A DNA stretch of 64,000 bases, taken from Mangifera indica. Taxonomy: Eukaryota; Streptophyta; Magnoliopsida; Sapindales; Anacardiaceae. Under the pieces are notes generated by a model. The model searched no databases and was not told where the DNA came from. It saw only the letters and a program-made list of their open reading frames with translations. How positions within the stretch are numbered: the first letter of the stretch is position 1; the number at the start of each line of letters is the position of its first letter. The stretch covers positions 16,297,807 to 16,361,806 of the forward strand of contig NC_058144.1 of assembly GCF_011075055.1 (NCBI RefSeq). Reading direction: 5' to 3'. The position numbers were made by a program, and so were the translations under genes. Below are positions 1-10,379 of the stretch, one piece after another.

Positions 1-637
1 AGATTGGACTTGATCATGGATACATAGGAAAATAACACAAGATAAATAAGGGATTAAAGGGAGCTAATGTTATCAAGTAAGTCTGGGGTGCTGCAAGCCT
101 AACATTTTATATTTGTTTTATTCGGGTTGAAGCGGCTATGTTATTCCTAACAAATGCATAGTATTTAGCTCCCAAGTGTAGGTTGCTCGCGATGTCGCAC
201 GATACATTTGCAAGTATGAAACGTACTATTATATGGGATTTTTGTGGCTAAGCATTTGGCTTGGGCCTTCCATCATGTGTGAGTGGGAGATATTGGATCT
301 AGGTCCACCCATAATGGGTTGACCCGACCCAATTTAATATAACTGCCATGGGCAATTATGAAGGGGAGTTGGAGGGTAGTTGGACACATATAAATTGTCC
401 AAACTACCTCCTCAAAGAGGTAATGTAATTGAAATCTCTTCCCTCTGCTCTTACAAACCAAAAAAAATTCACAGCAAATCTTGTCTCCCAATACGTGAGC
501 AAATGGCGTCGTGGAAACAGACTAACGTCAACACCTAGTATAGAATTCAAAGACGCTTCATCAGAAATTGAAACAGGTACGCAAATTCGTATTTATAGAT
601 TTCACAGATTTTGATCCTGACATGTTTAATTATTTCC
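1..637. other. Unassigned flank; possible old copia-type LTR remnant
   Basis: No convincing coding region is present. Around 288-310 a purine-rich GTGAGTGGGAGA string is followed by TATTGG, which resembles the polypurine tract and TGTTGG start seen in many plant Ty1/copia LTRs. A TATA-like string, CACATATAAATT, follows near 386. No matching second LTR, target-site duplication or clear primer site was found, so the assignment is weak. The segment directly abuts the truncated LTR of element A and may be whatever replaced the missing end of that LTR. Confidence 0.3.
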
Positions 638-1506
638 AACACCAACCGAACTCATTTCATCATAATCACAACACAAAGAAATTTCTTTCAAGCTATGGAT
701 GTACACAATTGGTAAAGAGTAAGACAATCAAATTACAAGTATAATACAGTGGCAGAAATGGTAATTATGCTGCAACTCTCTGCCATAATCAAAATTAACA
801 CACATACACACTCAAATTTGGATTTCTAATAAAACATAAAATGTAACCAAGCCATAAAGGAAAGTTCCACCAACCTTGGGGCCTTCCACCACCAATCTTC
901 CACCAAGAATGATTGGATAAAGGAAATAAGAAAGAGAGCCAACAAAGCTTCTTCAAGTTTTCATTCCAAAGAAAAAACTGCATTTTACAAAGCATGACCA
1001 CTTTATATAGGGAGTAAGTGGCAGCAAGATATATGTGTACATAGACTTTTAATAAAATAGTTTACTCTAGCCCTTAATTCACTCTAAACCACATAAAATA
1101 AGTCATGCCATACTTTAAATAAATGCAATAAGACAAAATGTCACTATTATTCCATAAAAAGTGGGCTCTTGTCCTACCAAAGCTTTCCTTTCATCCAATT
1201 TCGTCCAACTCTCCCAATTGGGCTTTGAGCACCTTTTTGGGTTTCAAAATGGAGTGATGGATGGTTGTAACTTCACTTGGGCTTCAAGGAGGACTTCTTG
1301 GATCTTTAAGACCTATTAGATCATGAGAGTTTTGGATCCAAGTAATAGCATTGCACCCATAAGCAAAGGTGGGCCAAGGTGGAAAAAGCAATGAATCTTT
1401 GGGCTTGCATGGAGCTAATTCTTCATTCTCAATGGTGGCTTGAGCCAAATGGAGATTTGATAGAGACTTGGAAGCTAGAGTTGGAGAAGTGGTCAAAAAT
1501 ACATCA
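638..1506 (-). repeat. 3' LTR of element A (truncated at its U5 end)
   Basis: The segment aligns with the 5' LTR of the same element (7585-8440) from the TGATGT start at 1506 down to about 638, where similarity stops. About 100 bases ending in TGCACCA are missing. A minus-strand TATA box, CTATATAAAG, lies at about 1001-1010. The purine tract GTGGGGGA sits just outside at 1507-1513. Confidence 0.85.
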
Positions 1507-1534
1507 TCCCCCACGAGTAGGGAAGGACTTGCCC

Positions 1535-2703
1535 TCAAGTCCTCAAGGTGGCTATCCTCCATGTATGGTGAAAGATCTCCAATGTTGAAGGTCGCGAGAC
1601 TCCTCCCATTTCATCCAGAAGATTCACCTTGTATGCATTGTCATTCACCCTTTCAAGCACTTCAAATGGTCCATCAGCCCTTGGAACTAGCTTACTCCTC
1701 CTCTTGCTAGGAAATCTCTCTTTTCTCAAATGCACCCAAACCAAGTCACCAGGTTTGAAAATGGATGGCCTTCTATGCTTGTTGACCTTCTTCTTGTGAG
1801 CTTCATTGGTCTTCATGATTTGAAATTTGATGGATTCATGGAGTTTCTTCATGGCAGTAGCTTTCTCCTTGGCTTCCATATGAATTTGTGCATCAAGAGG
1901 CAAAGAAGTTAGATCCAAAAGAGTTAAAGGATTGAGACCATACACTACCTCAAATGGAGAGTGTCCGGTTGTAATGCTTGGACTCCTATTGTATGCAAAT
2001 TCGGCTTGGGCAAGCTTCAAATCCCAATCTCTCAAGTGTTTGCTGACCATGGTTCTCAAAATGTCTCCCAAGGTTCTAATAGTTGCTTCAGTTTGGCCAT
2101 CCATTTGCGGGTGATGGCAGGTACTAAACATGAGTTTAGTGCCTAATTTACTCTATAAAGTCCTCCAAAAATGACTTAAGAATTTGGTATCCCTATCCGA
2201 AACTATGGTTCTAGGGATTCCATGAAGTCTCACCATTTCTTTGAAGAATAAGTCCACCACTTTGCTTGCATCTTCAGTCTTGGTGCATGGTAGGAAGTGA
2301 GCCATTTTGGAAAACCTATCAACCACCACCATTATTGCATCTTTCCCTCTTTGAGTTCTAGGAAGAGCTACCACAAAATCCATGCTTAGATCTTCCCAAG
2401 GCTGCTCCGGAACCGGCAAAGGCATGTAAGGGCCAACTTTGAAATGAGATTTGGATCTTGACAAGTGCCACACCTTGCTACAATGGCTTGGATGTCACCA
2501 ACCATCTTAGGCCAATAGAAATATTCCTTAAGCATCTCCAAGATTTTATTTATGCCAAAGTGACCTGCCAACCCACCACCATGTGTCTCCCTAATGAGAA
2601 GCTCTCTAAAAGAACCCTTAGGTATGCATAATTTGGTTCCTTCGAAGAGGAAACCATCTTGGATAGTGTAGTCTTCATAGGCACCCATTGAACACTTCTT
2701 CAA
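1535..2703 (-). pseudogene. Integrase region of element A (broken)
   Basis: Three overlapping or adjacent frames together encode an integrase. The HHCC zinc-binding part is in 2386-2703 (GHFGINK, then CGTCQ). The DDE core includes DFVVALPR, then SDRD, then TDGQTE-like residues (here MDGQTEA). The C-terminal part is rich in basic residues (GDLVWVHLRKERFPSKRRSK) and ends near the purine tract. Frame changes at about 2140 and 2430-2470 show that it cannot make one protein. No chromodomain is recognisable after the core. Confidence 0.85.
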
Positions 2704-2718
2704 GATCTCTCCAAGTTC

Positions 2719-3294
2719 TTAATCTTCATGATAATAATCTTTCATGAGCTGAAACCCAAGGACCCGTGCGTCAAGTATGGATAATAGATAATGTTTCCTT
2801 GAGAGTGCATCAACAACTACATTAGAAGCTCCTTGCTTATAGGAAGAGACAAAAGAAAAAGATTGAAGGAATTCTACCCATTTAGCATGCCTTGCACTTA
2901 TCTTTTGTTGGCTACTAAGAAACTTCAAAGCTTAATGATCTGAATGGAGAACAAATTGCTTAGGCCTTAAGTAATGACTCCAATGATCTAAGGCCCTAAC
3001 AATAGCATAAAATTCTTTATCATAGGTAGAATATCTCCTTTTTGTACCATTAAGCTTCTCACTAAAATAAGTTATGGGTCTTTTAGCTTAAGTGAGGACT
3101 ACCCTAATGCCAACTCCGCTAGCATCACACTCCACTTCAAATACTTTATCAAAGTCAGGTAAGGCTAAGATGGGAGCTTCACATAACCTCTTTTTAATCT
3201 CCTCAAATGCTTTTGAGGCTGTTGTGGACCATTCAAACCCATTCTTCTTCATGCATTTAGTGATGGGAGCCATGAGAGTGCTAAAATTAGGCAC
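2719..3294 (-). pseudogene. RNase H region of element A (broken)
   Basis: The frame 3088-3294 holds the start of the Ty3 RNase H domain ([13 protein letters not shown], with the first catalytic Asp). The frame 2719-2928 holds its end and the linker to integrase (ARHAKWVEFLQSFSF, VVVDALSRKHYLL). Between them the reading frame is interrupted, including a TAA near 2930. In a working element this domain removes the RNA strand during cDNA synthesis. Confidence 0.8.
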
Positions 3295-3387
3295 AACACG
3301 CCTATAGAAAAAAGAAAGGCCATGGAAGCTCTTTACTTCAGTAAGAGTCTTCGGTTGGTGCCAAGTTTTAATGGCTTCTACCTTGGA

Positions 3388-4527
3388 TTAATCTACTTGG
3401 ATGCCATATTTGGAAACTACATATCCAAGGAACACAACTTGGTCTACAAAAAATTCACACTTCTCTTCCTTTGCATACAACTTATTCTTTCTCAACACAT
3501 CAAAGACACTCCTCAAGTGCAAGACATGATCATCACAAGTTTTGCTATACACTAATATATCATCAAAATACACAACAACAAAAGAGCCAATGAAAGGTTT
3601 GAGTACCTCATTCATAAGCCTCATGAAGGTGCTTGGAGCATTTAAAAGGCCAAAGGGCATAACCAACCACTCATATAAGCCTCTTTTAGTCTTGAAAGTT
3701 GTCTTCCATTCATCTCCTTCTTTCATCCTTATTTGATGGTAGCCACTCCTTAGAACAATTTTGGAGAAGACACAAGCACCATGTAACTCATCAAGCATGT
3801 CATCAAGTCTAGGGATGGGATACCTATACTTGATGGTTATATTGTTAATGGCTCTACTATCCACACACATCCTATATGAGCCATCTTTCTTAGGAACAAG
3901 TAGGGTTGGAACGGAACATGGACTCATGCTAGGCTTTACAAAGCCCTTTTCTATCAATTCTTCCATTTGCCTTTGCAACTCTTTAGTCTCTATGGGATTG
4001 CATCTATAGGCTGGCTTATTAAGCAATGATGTACCTGGAACCAAGTCAATTTGATGTTCAATGCCTTTTATAGGAGGGAGGCCGGATGGAAGCTCTAGTG
4101 GGAACACATCTTCAAATTCGGCCAAAAGAGGTTGAACTAAGGGATGGGCTTCTTTCTTCTCGTGTTTGATCTCTTTTTCAAGTATAAGCAATGCAAAGAT
4201 AGGTTGCAAACTCAAAAGAGCCCTTTTTACTTGCTGCCCATTCATATACATACTCTCCCTTCTAGCTTCTTTCCCTTTGATAACCTTATTAGCTTCTTGG
4301 GGACTAAAAGGTAGCAAAGTAATGGTTTTCCCCTTGAATTTGAAGGAATAAGTGTTCTTTTTACCATTATGAGTTACTTCTCTATCAAATTTCCAAGGTC
4401 TCCCTAGCAACAAATGGCATGCATCCATGGGAACTATATCACACACAATCTCATCTTGGTAATATTTGTCAATAGAGAAGGAAACAAGTATTTGTTTAAC
4501 TACTTGAAGGCTGGCCCTATTGCTCAA
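3388..4527 (-). pseudogene. Protease end and reverse transcriptase of element A
   Basis: This 379-codon frame begins in the back of the aspartic protease ([14 protein letters not shown]) and runs through the RT palm. Recognisable motifs are [39 protein letters not shown] and the catalytic [11 protein letters not shown] stop at about 4528 separates it from the protease start upstream, and it ends before RNase H. The HQIRM site is in frame here, unlike in both X/Y arms, which carry an extra base at this point. Confidence 0.85.
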
Positions 4528-4545
4528 CCATTGGAGCTTATATGG

Positions 4546-6012
4546 TTAAGGATGAGGTATGGTAGACAATCCAAGTTTCTCCACTAATGTAGATGAAGCC
4601 ACATTTGCACAACTTCCACTATCTATGATCAAATAACACACCTTGCCTCTAATGGTGCATCTTGATTGGAAAATTTGGAGCCTTTGTTCCTCATGTGGAA
4701 AGGACTTGGAATGCAAAGCTCTTCTAATCACTAACATCTCTCCTTCATCAACCCTTTGCATGACCTCCTCTTCTTCTTCTTTGGCAGCTCCATCTTCATG
4801 GCCATAATCTACATTTTCTTCATCTTCTTGAAGAGATTCTTCATTAGCTTGAATCTCCATCAATGACAAAGCTCTTCTATTTGGGCATTCGGCTTGGAAG
4901 TGTCCATAGCCTTGGCATTTGAAGCACTTTTTATTGGAGAGATCAAGTTTTCCCATCTTTGGTTTGTTCTTGCTAGGTTCTACCACCTTTTCTTTCCCTT
5001 TCTCCTTGGAAGTGATTTTGGCAGCCTTATAGTTGGATGGGGAACCCTTTTGAAAGGTGGTTACCTTGTTGAAAGGAGGACTTTTGTAGAATGAAGTCCC
5101 CTTGGTAAATGGCTTGGCAACTGTAGACTTCATGGCCTTCTTTTGCTTCTCCACCTTAATAGTCAACTTACAAACATCTTCAAAGGTGCAATATGGTTGC
5201 AATTCTACCATATGAGCAATGTCTTGGTTTAAACCACCAATGAATCTTGCAATGGTTTGCTCTTTCACTTCCGGCAACTCACTTCTCATTAATAGCTTCT
5301 CAAACTCCCTTATGTAATGCTCTACTCCATCACTTCCTTGCTTAAGGGTGTGTAGCTTAAGGTAAAGAACTTGTTTATGGTTGTCCAGAAGGAATCTTCT
5401 CTTCATAAGCTTCTTTAGTTTCTCCCAAGATCTCACTCTCTCTTTACCATCCCTTTCCCTTTGCTTCTTAAGATTTTCCCACCACAAGGATGTATAATCC
5501 TTGAATTTCAAGATGGCAAGTTTACATTTCTTCTAATTCGAATAGCCCTTATATTCAAAAACTCTCTTTATAGCATGTAACCAATCAACAAAATCATCCG
5601 GACTCATGCTCCCTTTGAATTCCAGAATTTCAATCCTTAAACCCCTATCATCATCCTTTTCTCTCCTAGGTGGCCTCTCTTGTTCTTCCTCACTTGAATA
5701 ATCATGAAGCATCAATTCCTCTCTATGATGTCTAAGAGGAGAAGGGGAAGGTCTAATATGTCTTCTTGGTTGATGTAGTTGGGTTGGGTGAGGTGGAGGA
5801 GGGGCTATTTGACTTTGTGTTGAAGTTTGGGGTTGTGATAAGGGTGCCCGACTTTGAGTGAGGGTCAAGTCTCTCATCATTTGCATAATTTGATTCATTT
5901 GGTCCTTAATGGCCTTAAGTTCTCCTTTGACCTCTTCTTTTAGTGCCATGTGAGAAAATTCCCAAGGATAAGGAGGTGAGGAGGATGAGGATGAAGTTCT
6001 TTTATGGGACAT
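4546..6012 (-). pseudogene. gag and protease start of element A (one gag stop)
   Basis: Translation starts at 6012 (MSHKRTSSSSSS). A Pro/His/Arg-rich N-terminus is followed by the retrotransposon gag domain (SPDDFVDWLHAIKRVF, then SLWWENLKKQRERDGK). A stop near 5524 interrupts gag. The frame 4546-5511 continues with a CCHC knuckle (CFKCQGYGHFQAEC), an acidic stretch and the protease active site (IIDSGSCANV). Gag would package RNA in virus-like particles and protease would process the polyprotein. The start agrees with the intact start in both X/Y arms. Confidence 0.85.
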
Positions 6013-6209
6013 TTTTGGTAATGGCTAGTAGGTAAAGACTAATGGTTATAAGTATTTAAGCGTTGGGAGGAGTATTGGTAAGTGTTTAGGTTAAGGAAGG
6101 TTTGTGTTTTAGGTAAATTAAGGTTCTATGAATAGTAACTTTATAGTGAACTATGAAACAGTAGCTCCAGGAGATAGAAATCAGTCAACAAATCACACAA
6201 ACAACCTAG

Positions 6210-6221
6210 GCTCTGATACCA
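6210..6221 (-). other. Primer-binding site, initiator tRNA-Met type (element A)
   Basis: On the minus strand the 12 bases read TGGTATCAGAGC, complementary to the 3' end of plant initiator tRNA-Met. They lie two bases inside the 5' LTR end (TGCACCA, 6230-6224). This fixes the element's orientation and its LTR boundary. Confidence 0.92.
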
Positions 6222-6267
6222 AATGGTGCATATTCATCCAAACATGCAACAAGAAACCAAAAATCAA

Positions 6268-7249
6268 GAGGAATTCACTTTGGGTGGAATGGGTTAAGAC
6301 CAACAAGTTAAAAGGTAAAAGTTTTTGGGAAATAAAACCTAATAGTGAGAGTTCTTGGGCTTGGAGGAAGATTTTAGGCCTAAGGGAACTAATGAAGACC
6401 AAGTTTAAGAAGATCATTGGCAATGGGGAAAACACTGTTCTTTGGCATGACAATTGGCACCCATATGGATCGTTGTTTGATAAGTATGGATCCTGGGTTA
6501 TATATGATTCTGGTATCCCTAAGAATGCACTAGTAAAGGAAGTAATTGATGAGCATAGATGGAAATGGTCGGCGGCAAATTCATGTCACCTTTTGGAGAT
6601 AAAGGAAGCTCTCCCTTGCTGCCCAATAGGAGGAGAGGACTCCTTAATTTGGTCCCCTAAATCTAATGGCACCTTTTCTATCAAATCGGCTTGGGAGGTA
6701 ATACGAAGTAGGAGAGAAAAGGTTACTTGGCACAACCTTGTTTGGTTCAAAAGGCACTTTCTAAGACACTCCTTTATTGTGTGGTTGGGTATTAGAAACA
6801 AACTTATGACAAGGGATAAATTAGTTAGAATCGGCCTTATCTCCCACAATTTATGCCCTTTGTGCAATGAGGAACCGGAATGCATGGATCATCTCTTTTT
6901 TGGGTGTGCTTTTAGCTTCCAAATCTAGAATGGATTGCTTAATCTTTGTCATCAACATCTTAATCCCATACCGTGGGCCTCTTTGATTGCGAAATTGGCT
7001 AACAAATGGAAGGAGAACAATTTCAAGAATATTTTGAGTAAGTTGTGCTTTGGTGTAACCGTCTACCACATTTGGAAGGTTAGGAATGACATTTTCTTTG
7101 GAAGAGGTGGACTACCTAAGGAGAGAGTTATAATGCTTATCAAAGAATGTGTTAGAGTAAGGGTAACTTGCTTGAAGAAAGTTAACAAGTCTAGTGAAAA
7201 TGTGTCAATGGCAAACAATTGGGGTATACCTCATGCAATATTTGAGTAG
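6268..7249 (+). pseudogene. C-terminal ORF2 fragment of LINE-alpha (zf-RVT)
   Basis: The open frame gives the region after the RT palm (SFWEIKPNSESSWAWRKILGLRE), the zf-RVT domain (SIKSAWEV, then CPLCNEEPECMDHLFFGC) and the C-terminus ending GIPHAIFE. A TGG-to-TAG change at 6926-6928 interrupts it just after the zinc cluster. It aligns throughout with the end of LINE-C1 ORF2 (32500-33490). It has no start and is not expected to be functional. Confidence 0.88.
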
Positions 7250-7496
7250 ACTTATGATGGTGTTCGATCCACTTGTGTTTGTATTCCATGTAGTGTGATT
7301 GTTCTTGTGTTGTAGCTTTGGTGCTCTTTGTACCATTGTTTGAATATTTATTGTGTTTTCTTGTTGTTTCGGCATAACCTAAGGGCTTGTCCTAGGTATG
7401 CTTGTGTTAGGCTTAATCTAGGGGCTTTGTCCCAGATAAACCACTTGTACATCCTTTTCTATTTGGTATAAAATCATTACTTACCAAAAAAAAAAA
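6268..7496 (+). mobile_element. LINE-alpha, 5'-truncated LINE insertion with 17-bp TSD
   Basis: The insertion is flanked by exact copies of AAGAAACCAAAAATCAA at 6251-6267 and 7497-7513 and ends in a poly(A) tract. Only the 3' quarter of a LINE is present: the end of ORF2 and the 3' UTR with the two conserved hairpins (7371-7440). It belongs to the same family as LINE-C1, by ORF2 similarity. The 5' truncation, poly(A) and duplication are the signature of target-primed reverse transcription. Confidence 0.95.
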
Positions 7497-8440
7497 AAGA
7501 AACCAAAAATCAAAAACGGTTTTCAGTGTTCATGTGGTATGAGCAGTTTTTTTGTTCTTGCAGTTTAACCAACAAAATCAACTCCAAATCCAGCCAAATT
7601 CATTTCATCATAATCACAACACAACGAAATTTCTTTCAAGCTGTAGACGTACACAATTGATATAGAGTAAGGCAATCAAATTACAAATAGAATGCAGTGG
7701 CAGAAATGGTAATTATGTTGCAACTCACTGCCATAATCAAAATTAACACACATACACACTCTAATTTGGATTTCTAAGGAAACATAAAATGTAACCAAAC
7801 CATAAAGGAAAGTTCCACCAACCTTGGGGCCTTCCACCACCAATCTTCCACCAAGAATGATTGGATAAAGGAAATAAGAAAGAGAGCCAACAAAGCTTCT
7901 TCAAGTTTTCATTCCAAAGAAAAAAACCCCTTTTTACAAAGCATGGCCACTTTATATATGGAGTAAGTGGCGGCAAGATATATGTGTACATAGGTTTTTA
8001 ATAAAATAATTCACTCTAAACCACACAAAATAAGCCATGCCATACTTTAAATAAATGCAATAAGACAAAATGCCACTATTATTCCATAAAAAGTGGGCTC
8101 TTGTCTCCATCAAAGCTTTCCTTTCATCCAATTTCGTCCAACTCTCCCAATTGAGCTTTGAGCACCTTTTTGGGCTTCAAAATGGAGTGATGAATGGTTG
8201 TAACTTCACTTGGGCTTCAAGGGAGGACTTCTTGGATCTTTAAGACCTATTAGATAATAAGAGTTTTGGATCCAAGTAATAACATTGCACCCATAAGCAA
8301 AGGTGGGCCAAGGTGGAAAAAGCAATGAATCTTTGGGCTTGCATGAAGCTAATTCTTCATTCTCAATGGTGGCTTGAGCCAAATGGAGATTTGATAGAGA
8401 CTTGGAAGCTAGAGTTGGAGAAGTGGCTGAAAAAACATCA

Positions 8441-9785
8441 TCAAGCCTATAGCTTGTTGCAATACATAGTACAAATGCATCACCAAAATCATGGCAAATC
8501 ACCTCAAAACCATACTTTTGCAGTTCATAAACAAAGCTCAAGGTGCTTTTGTGGAAGGCCGTTGCATTGGTGAAAATATTCTTTTATATCAAGAGCTTAT
8601 GCATAACTACCAAAAGGACACTCATGAAAAGAAATATGCCATAAAGATAGATATCATGAAAGCATATGACACCTTAAATTGGGATTTCTTGCTTGCTATC
8701 CTTGATACCATTGATATGTCGCAGCAGTTCATTAGTTGGATAAAGACTTGCATCACTAGTCCTATGTTCTCGGTGGGCCTAAATGGTGAACTTGTTGGCT
8801 TCTTCAAAAGTACTAGACGGCTAAGGCAAGGGGATCCACTCTCCCCACACCTTTTTCTCATTGCCATGGAAGTGCTTTCTTGCATGCTTAGTGAACTAAA
8901 GGAGAATGCTCGTTTCAGCCACCATTGGAAGTGTAAGAAAAATAATATTATACACTTATGTTTTGCCGATAACCTCATGTTATTTTGTAGGGCGGATGTG
9001 GATTCCATATCTGTTATGAAGGACACATTAGATTGTTTCCATTCATGGTCTGGACTTAGAACAAATCTGACCAAAAGCAATCTTTTTCTTTCAGGGGTCA
9101 ATAATTCTAAAGCGGAGCGCCTAAAATCAACTCTCGGCATTAAGTTTGGTGCACTTCCTTTTAAGTAACTTGGTGTACCTATAATATCCTCTAAACTAAA
9201 AGTTGATGATTGCAAACCCTCATTGACAAGATTGTGGCTAGAATTTCATCTTGGAAAAGTAAATTGCTTTCTTCTGCTGGAAGACTTGTTCTCATCAAGG
9301 CTATCCTATTTAGCATCAAAGTATATTGGTCTTCAACCTTTATTTTCCCCACAAAAGTGCACAAGGTAATTGATGGCTACCTTAGGAACTTCCTTTGGAG
9401 TGCAGACATGACCTCTAGCAAGAAGGCAAAGGTTGCTTGGGATGAGATTTGTCTTCTAAAAGAGGAGGGGGGTTTGGGCATTATGAAAAGTAAATCTTGG
9501 AACAAGGCTGCTATGATGATGCATATTTGGAAACTCCTTCAAAGAGGTGGTACATCCTTATGGGCTGATTAGATCAATGATAATCAGCTTAGAAACAAAA
9601 GTTTTTGGGAGGTCAAGCCAAATGGCAATTATTCTTGGGTTTGGAGAAAATTGCTTTTGATTAGGAAAAGCATTAAAGATAAAATCCAAAAAATTGTGGG
9701 AAATGGGCAGAATACTCATCTTTGGCATGACAATTGACATCCTTTAGGACCCTTTATTGACAAATATGGTCCTAGGGTGGTATAT
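8441..9785 (+). pseudogene. LINE-beta: RT fragment of LINE ORF2, truncated at both ends
   Basis: The sequence starts inside the RT domain (a PIACCN-like string, then MANHLKTILLQFINKAQGAF) and ends before zf-RVT. Defects include FADD changed to FADN at the catalytic site, a stop near 9166, a one-base deletion near 9218 and a TGG-to-TAG at about 9570. It is closest to LINE-D and LINE-L. Element A abuts its left end and the LTR of element E its right end, so both LTR elements appear to have inserted into an older LINE. Confidence 0.88.
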
Positions 9786-10123
9786 TGATACAACCCTTGT
9801 TGATCGATCTAATAAGAACTATAACAATCTATTTGAATCTTGCACAAAGATCTATCTAGCATAAACCAAAAGAATTAGAACCCTCTTGTTATCTAACAAC
9901 AAGGAACTCTAATTATCAAAGAAAGAAGTGACAACTTTCTCAAGAAGTGAATTCAAAGAAAGAAGTCACAACTTTCTTAATAAGTGAATTCAAAGAAAAC
10001 TCTCACAAGAACTTTGGAGAAATTCAAAAATTTTGATTAGAATCAAGCTGCCCATAATCTTTTTTTTTTTTGGTAAGTAATTAATGATTTTTATACCAAA
10101 GACAAAATGTACATATTGGTTTA

Positions 10124-10182
10124 TCTAGGACAATGTCCCTAGATTAAACCTAACACAAGCATACCTAGGACATGCCCCTAGG
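10124..10182 (-). other. Twin hairpins in the 3' UTR of LINE-D
   Basis: Read on the minus strand, two short inverted repeats lie about 20 bases apart: CCTAGG-loop-CCTAGG (10182-10164) and TCTAGG-loop-CCTAGA (10143-10124). The same pair in the same order ends LINE-alpha, C1, C2 and L. Its position close to the poly(A) tail and its conservation suggest the site recognised by the element's own RT. That role is an inference. Confidence 0.7.
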
Positions 10183-10379
10183 TTATGCCAACAATCATGC
10201 ATGTAACACAAGAGTACAAACAAGAAGCAAATAGGCTCAAGCTAAGTACAACCGAAAACTCAAAGCTACGGATAAGGAGAGCAAACAACCAAAACTACAA
10301 GCCATACGAAATCACATAAGCATAAAACTAGCTATAAGAAAACAAGACAATACAATTCCAATATCCGGAAATCAGCAAG

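Larger units (their letters stand above)
638..8440 (-). mobile_element. Ty3/gypsy element A (degenerate, minus strand)
   Basis: This is a nearly complete LTR retrotransposon read on the minus strand: 5' LTR (6224-8440), primer site (6210-6221), gag, protease, RT, RNase H, integrase, purine tract (1507-1513) and a 3' LTR cut at about 638. Its LTRs start TGATGT and end TGCACCA, as in the other members of this family here. Every coding domain carries stops or frameshifts. Its right end lies in a LINE ORF2 (LINE-beta), so it inserted into that LINE. The matching left half of the LINE is absent, which points to a later deletion. I saw no chromodomain, so the lineage within Ty3 is left open. Confidence 0.9.
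6224..8440 (-). repeat. 5' LTR of element A, interrupted by LINE-alpha
   Basis: The LTR runs from TGATGT (minus strand, at 8440) to TGCACCA (6224). Without the LINE insertion and one copy of its target duplication (6268-7513) it is about 971 bases, close to the 993 bases of the X LTRs. Outside the 8440 end the sequence passes directly into LINE ORF2, so the integration target was a LINE. Confidence 0.9.
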
